DNA from: Wolfiporia cocos
Lineage: Eukaryota; Basidiomycota; Agaricomycetes; Polyporales; Phaeolaceae
Assembly: GCA_029448655.1 (NCBI GenBank)
Contig: JACCLO010000007.1
Coordinates: forward strand, 1,550,001 to 1,614,000
Direction: 5' to 3'
Length of the DNA stretch: 64,000 nucleotides
The notes under the pieces are model-generated. The model saw nothing but the letters and a program-made list of their open reading frames with translations. It was not told the origin of the DNA and ran no database searches. Made by a program: the position numbers and the translations under genes. Shown one piece after another: positions 33,801 through 44,622 of the stretch. The first letter of the stretch is position 1; each line of letters begins with the position of its first letter.

Positions 33801-36773
33801 TCTGAACTAGGGCTTACAACTCCCTGTATGGGGTAGTTGCCTATCAGACGGGATTTCCTCTACCGAGGTGGCTCAGCCGGGGTCGTAACCAGTGCCGTTT
33901 TCCTCTCGGAGTACTTTCCATATGTTCTCAAAATGTTCCTCTTACTCTAGCCGTTCGAGCTGTGACTGGTCGTATTATGCGGTACGATCTGGTCCGCGAG
34001 TCGGTTCGATTATCCATGTGGTGTCGTTTCGGTTTCCTAAATGATCTATTCCGTTTCGAATCATTTAGTACGACTTTTTAGTGTATGGACAGCGCGGAAT
34101 GGTCCGTCGCACTGTCCCTTCACGTCCTCGCCGGTTAAGGCCATTCTGGACGTGGCGGGTTCGATTATTCCCGTGGGTAGTACATGTGCTACTACCGGGG
34201 TACAATGTCCCTAGGGCCCGAAGGCGTAGTGTGACCTCCCCGCGGGGTAGGTCGGCATGCCCTAGCTTACGCCGTGTTGCAGTGGCGCAGTTTGTAGCGT
34301 AGGGGGTGTCATAAAAAATTCCACGTGCTCCCTTCCCGTTCCTGGGTTGGGGCACGCTTCATTGTAAATGTACGCCCTTTGTCTGGGTCGTACTGGATAA
34401 ATTCCACGCGCCCGTGGTCTGGGTTCGCGCTTCATATGTTATTGATCATGAGTCTGGACGAGGCTGCCATTTCCCCTCGTCCAGACCCGTGGTACGTGCC
34501 GTGATGTTATCCCTTACTATTGAGGGTTGCATCGATTTTATTTTATAAGATATTAAGTGGGTGCGTATTACGCGGTTCCCCAGGGTATTTATTTTATTTC
34601 ATAACGGAGTCAAAAGGGTGGAGTGCCCGCGGGTCATTCCTCCAAATAGAAGGTGCGTAGCGGGATGGTTTACCGCTTGGGTTCGTGACAGAGCGGAATT
34701 GTCCATCGCTCGGGGTCGTGGTTTGCCCCATGGCAGAGTATAGTCCATGAATTTAAAATTAAGGGGCATACCTGGTTCGTGGTGAGTCCGATACTCGCTT
34801 CCTAGGCTTTATTCTGTGAGCCGGTTCCTATTCGGACGAAGTGCGTCCAGGCCCCGAGTCCCTCTCCAGGGTACTTGCTTTTGGTTACGTCGGTCTCGTG
34901 ACAGACTGCCGGTGCCAGTCGGGTTCGATGTCGGTTGTGGATGGATGTCATGTTATGGCGGAACAGGTACTTGTTCGGCGTCCGCGTGCTTGGTGTATCC
35001 AGAGAGCTCGAAAGCTCGATCCTTCGTCCTCGCGTAGCGTAGCTTACTGCTTCCTCTCGCTCCGTCGGTCTCCTTCCTTTGTTGTCCAGTTTCTTCGTAT
35101 ACGTCTTTTTCCTATGTCCAGTTTTATTCATGTCCATCCCTACTCTTATTCGGGTTATGTTCCCCCTAGTAGGTACGCGGTTTCACAGCGTTGCTAGTCC
35201 TTAGCATACCGAGTGCTCAAGGGAGGCGCGGCCCCCAAGATGTTCACGGCAGCCTTGGATTTCGCGGTGCCGTCGGAGTGACCGGTGTGTTCTTCCTACT
35301 TTTGGTCTTTTTCGGGGTTACCGATATAGAGTATATTGTTTGGGATTTTTACAGTCCGTAGTATACATGGGTTTAGTAACTACGTGTAGTCGTTCGGCGT
35401 GCTCGGGAGTTTGTACCTCCTTTTCCCAAGCGCGGTGTAGTGCGTGGCGGCGTTGGCTGCGTAAAGTGCGGGTGAGGCTTTTCTACTTTACGAGCCGGTG
35501 TCGGATTCCGCTACGGTGCAGGCCTTCTGTATGAAGCAGGGAGTTGGGTACCCTTGCTGCCTAATTGACTGTGTATTGTGGACTGTGGATATGTCGGACT
35601 AGACGTGTACGTCGGACGGGTTTATCGTGAAGGAATGTATTGTCTGTCCTAAACGAAAGTGTATGTATCTCCTATAGCGGCCCCTGGTCTGCGGGGTACT
35701 CGGGGTCCAGTGGTGTTTCATCTTCGGGGTGACCGCTTTCAATCTGCGGCACGGTTTGTCCCCCTAGGACTTTGGGTGCCACTGAGCCCTTCGCGCGGCC
35801 AGTCATGGTAGGGCGGCATGGAGACTTGTTCGTTCTAGCCACGGCGTTCTTCGCGGCAATGTCCAAAAGAGAAATGTCCTATGCCGGGGGCGACCAAGCC
35901 CAGTCTCCGGCGGTGTAGTGAGTGTGTATGTACTGAATTCCTACAGTACGCAAAGTGGAGTCGCGATCTTTTATTTTCCCCGTATATTTCAGAAGCGGCC
36001 CCCGCCCACTGTGGCATTCAGTCTATAACTGCTATCGGGGTGGAGCCTACAAACTTCCTACTTGTGGGTACTTTTTGATCCACCCTAATCTGTGTCCATC
36101 ACTTTTCGGTGATGCGCCAAGAAACGCCAAGGGGTTTTCTTCCCAAGGCCGGCAAGAAAACACAGCCTCCGAATCCTCGTCCAGCCCCAGAGCTAATCCG
36201 GGATACCGGGGGACCGGGATCTATCCGCCTATGTGATGGGGCGTGTAAAATTCTATAGTACATGCCAAGTGGCGTAATGGTACTGGCCGCTGTCTGGGCC
36301 CTTCAGCCGCTGGTTAGGCGCTGGGTTTTATGGTAACCGGGGGGACTGTAATGTCCGTACAGTCGAGCCGATAATGGCCGTAAATAAGCAGGCGGTGCCC
36401 AGGTAGACTGCCAGCGGGCCCCTTAGCGCTTTTGATTATTATGCGCCGGGTACACGGTTACGCTGGTGGGGTTGTAACCCAAAGCCTTGGCGCCGCATTG
36501 CGCGACGCTGGCCCAGTAGTTCCCAGTCAACGGCGGGAGAGGTCCCCCGCACGCCGCTCTACTGATCCCCAGATCTCAATACTCCTCGACCCTGGAGTGT
36601 ACGGGTGTAAGACCTTGACCCTGGTCGTCGGGTATAGTTGCCCTTAACCCTGGTGCGGCGGGTGTAAGATCTACAATGCCCGGATGACCACAGTCAAACA
36701 AGGGCGAAAGAGAAATGCACGTTGCCCCTCGTGCGCCGGGGTTGGGGAGTGGTGAACACCTCCCCGGGGGTTG
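30845..36773 (-). other. Non-coding internal domain of the LARD-like element
   Basis: The minus strand is A/C-rich (the plus strand G/T-rich), as in many fungal retrotransposon RNAs. Minus-strand ORFs are short, such as 34802-35137 and 34065-34355, and lack gag or pol motifs. Given apparently identical LTRs, the lack of coding capacity predates this insertion. Confidence 0.7.
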
Positions 36774-36784
36774 AGACTTGTCTT
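36774..36784 (-). promoter_or_regulatory. Primer-binding site, self-complementary to the transcript 5' end
   Basis: The minus-strand RNA reads AAGACAAGTCT one base after the 5' LTR. It is perfectly complementary over 11 nt to AGACTTGTCTT at 36886-36876, the predicted RNA 5' end. No match to a tRNA 3' end is evident. Confidence 0.75.
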
Positions 36785-36785
36785 A

Positions 36786-37713
36786 TGACACAAGCAACAA
36801 CTAGCACTCAACCGGGGGAAGGGGGCTCGCTCAAAGGCGCCTTCCTGGTCCCGGGACCACTAGCCATCAAAGGCCAAGACAAGTCTGAGGTTTACGCTCA
36901 AGACTGTCCGGCATATATACTCCTAATCTATTTGTACATGTTTGTGTATGGTGGCTCAGAGGCCTCTACGTACTGGTATCTAACTGGCTATGAGCTATGT
37001 GCCGGTAATGGCATCGGAGCGCTGGGGTACGCGAGGATGTCCATGGCGACGTAGCGTATAAGGGGCGGATCAGTAGAGTAGCCAGTCTATCGGGTTCGAT
37101 CAGTGGTTCTCGTCGATCGTAGGTGCGCCGGTAATGGCGGGGTTCTAAGTCCGTGATCGGGCGTGGTCTGCCACGATCGGGATATAGCGCTCTATGACTG
37201 GTAGGGTTCTCAGTCGTGCAGAGCGTGGAGTTATTATCCCTGCCTGATGTACTCGTAGGTCAGGGTGTATAAGGGGTATAGTATAATGTCTATGCCAGTA
37301 ATGGCGCGTGTCCGTGCGGTGGGGACGCGAGGCGTTAGGTTTAGTGTACTGGGTCACGTGCGAGTGTAGACCGTGCCCCTAGTTGGCGTATAGCGTAGTG
37401 TGCGATGGTTTAGCCTGATCTGTACAAGGCGTGCCGTCGTGCTATAGTAGCCTGTTGGACTCTAGGGGTCGGCTCGTGATTCCGGGGTTTAGGGACTAGG
37501 CAGCGTATGTCTTGCTGCCGGGACTTGGACTGAGTTTAGGGTTAGACTGCTGGTGGCCTGCTAGTGCCCGTAGTGGTCTGTATAGTGGAGGGCTCCTACT
37601 AGCGTTGCCGTGGGATTCCAGCTGGGCTCGGATAGAGTGCTGTAGCGTGCGTACGGCGTGAATGGGGTGTCAAGCTAGCGTGTTTTACTAGGCTTTGAAA
37701 TTGGCTTGTGACA
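36786..37713 (-). repeat. 5' LTR (928 bp) of the LARD-like element
   Basis: It is the partner of 29901-30828, same length and apparently identical. It carries the TATA box and self-primer described separately. It is followed on the right by the target-site duplication GTGTA. Confidence 0.9.
36876..36920 (-). promoter_or_regulatory. LTR core promoter and 11-nt self-primer
   Basis: TATATA at 36919-36914 (minus strand) lies about 30 bp upstream of AGACTTGTCTT (36886-36876). This is the expected TATA-to-start distance if transcription begins at the self-primer. The same pair is kept in the diverged LTR at 12018-12061. Confidence 0.7.
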
Positions 37714-37718
37714 GTGTA

Positions 37719-38340
37719 CCCCCCCTTTACCTCAGCGGAGAGCTCCTTATTCCATGCCCGTGGCACTAGAGGTGCATACAAATGATGCTGTGAAAGTCTT
37801 CAAAAACCTTCATGTGTCACCTTCCAAATGCCAGAAGATGCTGTAGAAGCATCTTCTTTCGTTACATTGAAGTCTACCTCTCCAGAATAGCTTCATATAG
37901 TACACCTGAAACACACTTACATTTAAATGCAAATGTGTCTGCTCAACATAAGTGCCGTGTCACCCAAAACATGTACTCTGATTCTGTATGCTCCTTCACT
38001 CAACATAAATAACGAGTTGCAAATGTTGTACTCTAAGTCATTCATAACGCATTCGACGCATGCGCCTGACTTTACAGTCCAGCCTTTAAAATTCAGAACT
38101 CAGTACACTGTGTAACGTAGCAGGCCATGCCGGGACCGGCGCTACTCCATTATTGCCCCAGATTGCTCGGCACGGTGAGAAATGCATTTTGACCAACTTC
38201 ACTTTTCGATGAAATAGCTCAACATTGAGCACATATCTGAGATTCTGCTTCCTGGGGCTTGAGCTATGCAAGCAGAGATATCAATCCTAGCAAATAGTTT
38301 GCTTCTGACATTTCTGTGGCTGGCAGAATAAACTCTTCAA
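37719..38340. other. Right-hand interior of the TIR transposon
   Basis: There are no recognisable genes. A small perfect hairpin (GAAGATGCT...AGCATCTTC) lies at about 37833-37855. The segment runs to the right terminal repeat ending at 38396. Confidence 0.4.
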
Positions 38341-39341
38341 ATGTCGGCGCTTGTGGCTTACATAAAGGTGCCAGTTCCTGGTGTCGCCTATCTTAGTATA
38401 AAACGTCTCTCTGCGATCACGTGAGGGCAGGCTCGCTCGGCGCCTTTACAGCCTCCATAATGTAATGCATCGGTCGAGCATCCTCGAGCTCACCTCCTTG
38501 CCTCAGCACCTGAATTCTATGGTTACCCACACTCATCAAATTTGTGCCAATAACCGTCGCTCCCCACCTGTCGACAGCTCCTCTGCATTCCTGGTCTTCT
38601 CCCTCCGGCCGCTTGTCCTGACGCATTGCATGCATCCAACCGTTTGTAGAACCATCGCGAACATCGAACTGTGCGGGAGCGGGATGCGTTGTACCGTGAG
38701 CGGCATGCCGGTCCCCGTGCTTGCATCCTTCTTGGTGCGTATAGTCATCGTGCGCTGGGTGCCAAGACTCACGTTGACGATCCTCGACCCGGAAACAACG
38801 TCGATGGTCTTGGCGGAGTGCTCCGAGGCGCCGCCTCGATATTGCTGGATGAGGACGTGATTGACGGGGTGCTAAAGCGCTGAAGGGTCGCTTCGACGTG
38901 TGCGCGAATACGCGAGAGGGTAGGAGAGAACGGAAAAATGGGAAGGGACTCGTCTGCAGGGTGGCGGCATACCGGATAGCTATATAACTTCGTGTGAGTC
39001 GGGGGCTGAGAATGGCAGTTACCGCACTTGCCTGCCAATTGAGCTCACTTCACCTTCGATGGTCACGAGCCGGGGAGAGAGAGACAACCATTTATACCCC
39101 GCAGTCAGTATCCTACGTACATGTACGGCAGCTGCTAGAGCCCACGGTCGAAGGTGAAGAGTATCGTAAATATGAGTAGGGTGGTGTTAGCGGTGGGACG
39201 TTGGTTAGTCGTGGTGAGAGGGGAAGGGGTCATAGGTACTCCGAAGGAGTGGAACGAGCGTCATATGGGCCCCGAGTTAGGCCGACGCGTGTTCAATAAA
39301 TACTTGAGAAAATGGGTGGAGAAGGAGTAGAAAAAGTATAA

Positions 39342-40472
39342 CTAGGATGCAGAAGTACTCGCTGCGGAAATGGGTGTGGAGTTGACGATCTCCCAAGAGA
39401 TCTGAGGGTTGAATACGTCGCGTTTGCGGGCGATGCGTTGGACGCCGGCAAGAGATTCTTCAATGTGTTCGAGGATGACGTGTGTGTCGTCGTCTGGGAA
39501 GGATACGTAAATGGAGGATCGGAGCTTCGTGGATTTGTCGTTGTACCAGTTGAAGTTGGAGAATTGAATAGGGTCGGTGTGTTGGACGTTGGCACGGTGA
39601 AGACGGTACCAGAACATGGTGTTCCGAAGTACCTCGTACCATTCCATGCTGAGTAGGTGCGAGTCGTAAGGCTCGGAGGTCGCGGAGGGACGTCGAAGGA
39701 CGTTGTTGATCTGGAGTGTGAGAGAATGGGTGGGGACGAAGATATGAGGAGGTTCGTACAACATGTCACCCCATGGTTCGGGGCCGGCGGGGTGTGAATA
39801 AATTGGTCCTTCTATAGGACCGGCGGGACGGTCGTAGATAGGTCCTTCCATAGGACCGGCAGGTTGGTCGTAGAGGGGTTTCTCGAGGGGGCCAATAGGG
39901 TGATCGTACAGGGGCGGTTCGAGCAGGAAGTCGACGGTGTCGACAGAGTCGACAGAGTGATGACTGGGGGTGGGTGATGGGGTACGAGGAGGTGTATGGG
40001 GTGGGGATGGCGTTCGAGGTGGTGTCTCGGGTCTATTCGGGACCCAGTGGAGACGTGGTTCGGGTTTTTTCGGGGTGGGTCGGATAGAATGTTTGGGAAC
40101 GTGGTTAAGGTGAGGCGTAGGTGGTGTGGTGCGTGGCTTGGGGGTGGAGGGCGTGGGAGGGGTGGGCAAAGGGTTGTTGAATGTGGGCGCTAGGAGCGAG
40201 GTGAGGTGTAGCGCGAGGTTGTTGACGTCCTGCTGCAAAGTGAGCAGGGAAGGGAGTTCGGTGTGGGCCAATTCATTGGCACCATGGGTGATAGCGGTGA
40301 GGAGGTAAGATACGTGCGTCTTCCAGAGAGGAAGAGCATATGTTGATGGGGTGGTTTCATGCGCCCGGTGAATGCTTTGGGCGGCGTTGAAAAGTAGGTC
40401 AAAGGCAAAGGTAGCGGGGGTGATGTCGGTAGGGACCCTCTGTGTACTCAGGACGGTGCGTTGGGTGGTCAT
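39342..40472 (-). CDS. Gag-like two-domain protein, 376 aa, with central 14-residue repeats
   Basis: A single uninterrupted ORF starts MTTQRTVLSTQRVPTDITP. Region 1 (about residues 18-95) is helical and contains TFAFDLLFNAAQSIHRAHE and LPLWKTHVSYLLTAITHGAN. A proline-rich linker (about 100-175) follows. Then three to four tandem repeats of about 14 residues (PIYDRPAGPIEG type) lie at about 184-245. Region 2 (about 255-345) includes MEWYEVLRNTMFWYRLHRAN and YVSFPDDDTHVILEH. The same two regions occur in the 534-codon relative at 55373-57998. The layout resembles a capsid/gag protein, but I recognise no database family and no zinc knuckle, and no pol gene follows. It lies in an insertion inside AlkB copy 1. 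It may be a mobile or retroposed gene. Confidence 0.65.
   Translation of the reverse strand: MTTQRTVLSTQRVPTDITPATFAFDLLFNAAQSIHRAHETTPSTYALPLWKTHVSYLLTAITHGANELAHTELPSLLTLQQDVNNLALHLTSLLAPTFNNPLPTPPTPSTPKPRTTPPTPHLNHVPKHSIRPTPKKPEPRLHWVPNRPETPPRTPSPPHTPPRTPSPTPSHHSVDSVDTVDFLLEPPLYDHPIGPLEKPLYDQPAGPMEGPIYDRPAGPIEGPIYSHPAGPEPWGDMLYEPPHIFVPTHSLTLQINNVLRRPSATSEPYDSHLLSMEWYEVLRNTMFWYRLHRANVQHTDPIQFSNFNWYNDKSTKLRSSIYVSFPDDDTHVILEHIEESLAGVQRIARKRDVFNPQISWEIVNSTPISAASTSAS
39783..39915. repeat. 42-bp in-frame tandem repeat in the gag-like gene
   Basis: Three to four units encode the PxYDxPAGPxEG motif on the minus strand. Unit length is a multiple of three, so copy number can change without breaking the frame. 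The repeats are absent from the relative at 55 kb. Confidence 0.7.
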
Positions 40473-40834
40473 GGTGAGGTGAACGGTGCGTAGGGGGTCT
40501 GTGTATGGGTGGACGGTACGTGAGCGCCTAAGGCGATGGTGGTGGTAAGAGAGAAAGGAGGGCCTGTCACGAGCCGGGGAACTTCACCGCCTGAGGAACA
40601 GTGTCAGGATCGTTGAAGGTAGGTAAATGCGTACCCACTTCACCTCAACGCGTATGTTCTGAATTGTAACATCCGCTATTCTGGAGGGAGGCCATCTAGC
40701 AGCGGAAATGTATCCGCTTCTCTTATGCCCACAACTCGAGGGAGCAGGGGTGGCAGGTATGAAGATAGTTCCATTCAGACTCAGAGCTGCAGTGCAGGTC
40801 AGAATGTTACATAAACCAGATCGTCAAGCAGAAG

Positions 40835-41345
40835 CTCGAGCACTGACTCATGTATCGTACGCAGATGAGATTGGTGATAACGAATCACACGTGTCGCCTT
40901 TCGCAAGTGTGGCGGCCGCGATCGATGTAGCCTGGGCTATGAGCGCTTGGATTCTTGGAAACATTCGCTTCACATCTCGGTGGTACTCCTGACAGCAAAG
41001 TCGAATTTAGGCCTGTCTAGTCGTCTCACCCGATGCGACATGTAAAGCGATCGCATCAGTCTTGTGCTATACTATGACGATCAAAGTTTATCGTGCTCGT
41101 GTGAAGGCAGCAAAGCTTCGATCCTGAACCAAAATTCGATCAGATGTAGTGCGTCGTTCAATCCGCGCCATCCGGAGTCCTAGTATACACTCAACAAGTA
41201 GCATAGACACTCGTACAGAGTGGCGCTGCCGAGAATCGGTTTAATAACTCTCCACCATAATAGTATAGTTAAGGGGGTTGCCAGTATCATCATGAGGGAT
41301 AAGTCCAGAAATTCGGTTCGTATCTCAAGAACTAGATTGGATAAT
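40835..41345 (-). repeat. Duplicated spacer between P450 and AlkB-like genes (copy 1)
   Basis: It matches 49440-49900 and 54310-54715 in inverted orientation; landmarks are the 'gatcgaagctt' and 'gctgtcaagagt' blocks and the cacgtgtga site. It links P450 copy 2 to AlkB copy 1 and shows that the pair was duplicated together. Confidence 0.6.
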
Positions 41346-41351
41346 ACCTCA

Positions 41352-43509
41352 TCACATCTCAATAGTTTGAGTCAGAAGTGCTCGTGCCTGTGAGGAGCGA
41401 GGTTTGATATCACACTTGAAATCCTTCGGGAACCTGCCACAGAACAAATCAACATGCAACAGCTCGCAGCAGCATTGCAAACCCACACAATGAGGCCAGA
41501 AGTATACTCAATATCGGGAATGATCGCATTACCGTGCGCGTCTAGCGCCGGAGAGATATCGCAACATGCAAGGATAGTAGCGATGATAGCAAACACGGTT
41601 CCCTCCGCGAAGTGCGATCCGGGGCATGCGCGCCTTCCAAACCCAAATGCAAGCCCGATCGCCCTCGCCATTTGTGCGTCATCGTCCCCGAACCGCTCGG
41701 GCTTGAATGCCATCGGCTCGGGGTACTGGCGCGGATCGTGCAACATGTGCCTGAAATGTATGGATCCGAAGTATGCTGAGGGCGGATATGCATGGGCACA
41801 ACGTGGGGACATACCAGACGTTGGGGATCACCATGGAGCCATTCGGGAGGTGGAATCCGTGGTACTCATCTGCCTCGGATATAGAATGCACCACACCTGG
41901 CGTACACAGTCGGCACGCGCAAGTTAGGACCAATAACAAATGAGGGGATATGGACGTACAGAGAGGAACAGGGGGTTGCCATCGGAATGTCTCCGCGATT
42001 ACGCTACGCACATATGGTAGAGAAGGTCTATCGGATATGGTGGGTAGCTTGTCAGCGCCTATGACCGTGTCGATCTCCGCCTGGGCCCGCTTCTGGACCT
42101 CTGGATAGTGTATCATTGCCAGGATAAACGTCAGAATAATTGACATATTCTGCGAATAATGCAATGAGTGGAAGGTACACCTGATGAGATGAGGAATGAT
42201 GCATACAGTGTCCAAACCACCTCCCATTGCCGTCGATGCAGACCAGGCTAAATCGGCTTCGTCCTCTTTGCTGAGAGCGTCCTCGGTATTAGATAGTATT
42301 GATGCGCATAGGCTCGGAGTGAGAACACTAGTCTCCTGAGAACAGAGTCAGACTATTTCTCATATATCCAAATTCATCTGTTCAAAACATTACCAAATTG
42401 TTCTTGCACCACAAGTATATATTCCAGGTAGCATTATACCCTTCTTGTCGCATTAGTTTGGCGACCTTCATGAACTCTGTACCAGGCATCCAGCTTGGCA
42501 AGTATCTGACTGCTATTTGTCAGCTTGACCAACGTATGATCTTACGTGGATGGCCTTACGCTGTGGCATGAAGTCGACGGTCCAGGCACCAGGGACCGAA
42601 GCTTCATCAAAGTTTTGCATACTCTTCAACGCGCTTGCGATCATTGGATCATCCAGGTGCTTTGCATCGTACCCATACGTTGTTCGTACGATGATCGATG
42701 CGATGTTGCTTGAAGTTATCTCAGCCCAGGAAATTCTCATCGAACCCAAGAAACGCACAGCTTGATATGCGAGACGTAGCCACTTGGGTCGTCAATGATA
42801 CTTGAGACTAATCTGCATGCTGCCGCTTCTTGGATGCCGTGGTAGGCTCCAATATTCGTTTGGCTGAACCCCTGCGCCATTATCCTGCGCCTGTTACGCC
42901 ATTGATCGTTGTACGGTTGCAAAACGAAGAAACGGTCAAATCCAGCTCTGAAGTGAAATCCCTGAACATTATTTTCGACTTTCGTGTGCAAGATAATTTA
43001 TGGGCTCTCACAAATCTCCCGCCATCACCTATTGCAGAATATATTGCCGGATTAAGCATTGCACAGATGATAGTGCGAAACTTACGAGTCGCGGTCTATC
43101 AGAGTACTTCGCTGAGCGCTTGTCCAGTAGGTCCTTAGCAATTTCCTCCGAGTTTATAATAATTAGTGACTTCCCAAGAACATCCAAATGTATGATGTCG
43201 CCTGAAAAGGCAGGGATTCCTCTCCAATTAATATGAAAACATCGGAATGTACGAAAACCTGCCGTATATATTTGCCCATTCTGAATAAGTCAGCCATGGG
43301 TGGTCCTGCGGGACGTGCAACGCATTGCCAATTAGTGGAAGAAGGGTAGGACCTGGAGGTAGTCGATGTCGACCGCGAGCGGACATTTGTACAATTGCGA
43401 GAAGACCGCATAGGAGAATAATCGTCGGCCCGAGTGAGCTTATCTGGAGAAAGCCCCCAACATAGAAAGTAAGGAACAGCCCCAAGGTGAGCAAGAATAG
43501 TTGTCTCAT
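41352..43509 (-). CDS. Cytochrome P450 monooxygenase, copy 2
   Basis: The start is M of MRQLFLLTLGLFLTFYVGG at 43509, matched by the equivalent start in copy 3. A signal anchor is followed by LPPGPTLLPLIGNALHVPQD and HPWLTYSEWANIYG. Further exons give DIIHLDVLGKSLIIINSEE, LQPYNDQWRNRRRIM, GGGLDTV (I-helix), AETFRWQPPVPL (ExxR) and FKPERFGDDDAQ. The heme loop is FGFGRRACPGSHFAEG, and the last exon FPKDFKCDIKPRSSQARALL stops at 41352. About eight short introns all read as GT-AG. No lesion is visible. The gene is a close inverted paralogue of copy 3. It is an ER-membrane oxygenase of unknown substrate. Confidence 0.88.
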
Positions 43510-43587
43510 GGCGAGGAAGTGGATGACGGCGGAGAATATCTCGAGCGACAAGGGTGAGGGATGCTGCAACTTTGTGCGAGCACATCT

Positions 43588-43597
43588 TTATATAAGG
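43588..43597 (-). promoter_or_regulatory. TATA box of P450 copy 2
   Basis: The minus strand reads TTATATAAAG about 80 bp upstream of the ATG. The downstream 'gatgtgctcgcacaaagt' is shared with P450 copy 3. Confidence 0.55.
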
Positions 43598-43609
43598 GGT
43601 ACTGCGCCT

Positions 43610-44620
43610 CTATCTCATACGAAGATAGACAGCCACATCCGCTCGATCCGGAGACGAAGAGGTACCATTGACATGCAGCAGACATCAGCCTGCATATCTC
43701 CGGATCGGCCGCCCATTCATGCAAAATGTACCATGTCTGTTCATTTTCAGCATTGCTCTAAACACTACCGATGGTAGGAGATAGCAGAGCTGTCGATGCA
43801 CGTCCCACGTAAGTTTAGTGAGTTCATGCTGCCATGAAATGAACGAACTCAGCTGAGCCTTTGTACTTCTAGGTCCTGGGACTCCAGGTCTCGGGTTTCG
43901 GTTACTTTTTACGGATGGTGGTGCATCGACTTTAAAAAGCCTGAGTAATTTTCGCGGATTTGACGGGATAATCTCGTACTGGTGCCACTATCATTCCACG
44001 CGAGCTGTCATTGCTTTCGCTGTCGATCGGCAACTGTCAATCGGCAAGACGCAAAGTGGATACGTCATCGTGTCCTAGCACTGGGCCGTCCGCACTTCCA
44101 CCATCAGCGGCACATTTTCATCACATGTAAGAAATCAACTGTAGAGCGAAGAGTTCTCTCACGCCTTGCTGTTGGAACGCAGCAATTGGGACAATTATTC
44201 GTTTTGTGAGTGCTACCACAAGACGTGGTAAGATGAGCGCCTATGCGGCTGCGCTGCGGGATCAAATCGCGATCCCCAGCGCAAAGCACAAGTGCAAACC
44301 TTGAGATGCGTGCCGGCAGCGCCACATTTGTACTATGCGCAGACTTTCCAAATCATCCTGCTCGCCGTGAGCGGCCATTGTCGAGTCGATTCATGTATAC
44401 GATGCCCCCCGCATTCGACACGTCTCATACACTCGAAAGATACGGTGTCTCCGGTATCCACCACATGCAACTGTATCATTTGTCGTCACGGATATCCACC
44501 TCCCCAAGATTAATGCTGCGTGATCTTATCGTAGAAGTAGGTATACATCGATCGAGCCGATCAAGTGCTAGCAGCTCGGATCCCATCACTGAAGCGCAGC
44601 AGTCCAAGCCTGCTGTCTGC
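43610..44620. other. Intergenic region between P450 copy 2 and the HET gene
   Basis: It presumably holds the two divergent promoters. ORFs are short and lack motifs. No repeat shared with the rest of the window was noticed. Confidence 0.45.
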
Positions 44621-44622
44621 AA

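Larger units (their letters stand above)
29901..37713 (-). mobile_element. Complete LTR retrotransposon, 7.8 kb, non-coding interior (LARD-like), TSD GTGTA
   Basis: Two 928-bp LTRs (29901-30828 and 36786-37713) look identical throughout, so insertion is recent. The 5-bp duplication GTGTA flanks the element (29896-29900 and 37714-37718). A polypurine tract next to the left LTR and a primer-binding site next to the right LTR show that the RNA runs on the minus strand. The 5,957-bp interior has no ORF over about 118 codons and no gag, protease, reverse transcriptase or integrase motif that I can find. It must have been moved by another element's enzymes. Priming appears to be of the Tf1/sushi self-priming type. 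Confidence 0.88.
27671..38396. mobile_element. TIR DNA transposon (about 1.5 kb before nesting), TA target, swollen by nested insertions
   Basis: The ends share an inverted repeat of about 40 bp: YTAAGATAGGCGACA, then AGGAACWGGCACCTTTATGT. Both ends are flanked by TA. Inside lie a MITE (27868-28546), a solo LTR (29034-29744) and a full LTR element (29901-37713); subtracting these and their duplications leaves about 1.5 kb. The duplicated locus near 58074-58075 joins both flanks and lacks the insertion. No transposase is recognisable in the remainder. Superfamily uncertain. Confidence 0.65.
39077..40565 (-). mobile_element. Insertion carrying the gag-like gene, 14-bp TSD
   Basis: GTCACGAGCCGGGG occurs at 39062-39075 and again at 40566-40579, exactly where AlkB copy 1 is interrupted and colinear with copies 2 and 3. 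The inserted 1.5 kb has no terminal inverted repeats, no LTRs and no poly(A). Long target duplications are typical of LINE-type target-primed insertion, but the class is unresolved. Confidence 0.7.
38420..40830 (-). pseudogene. AlkB-like 2-oxoglutarate/Fe(II) oxygenase, copy 1, split by a gag-like insertion
   Basis: The 5' part (about 40830-40566) and 3' part (39076-38420) match copy 3 at 61321-62299. The first exon has ATA where copy 3 has its ATG, and an in-frame TAG. The insertion 39077-40565 sits between two copies of GTCACGAGCCGGGG. The downstream part has an 8-bp insertion and several deletions that shift frame. The iron-binding HSD is changed to HSA. YPVCRHPADES and the KKDAS...MPLTVQRIPLPHSSMF blocks are still recognisable. 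It cannot encode an active oxygenase. Confidence 0.85.
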
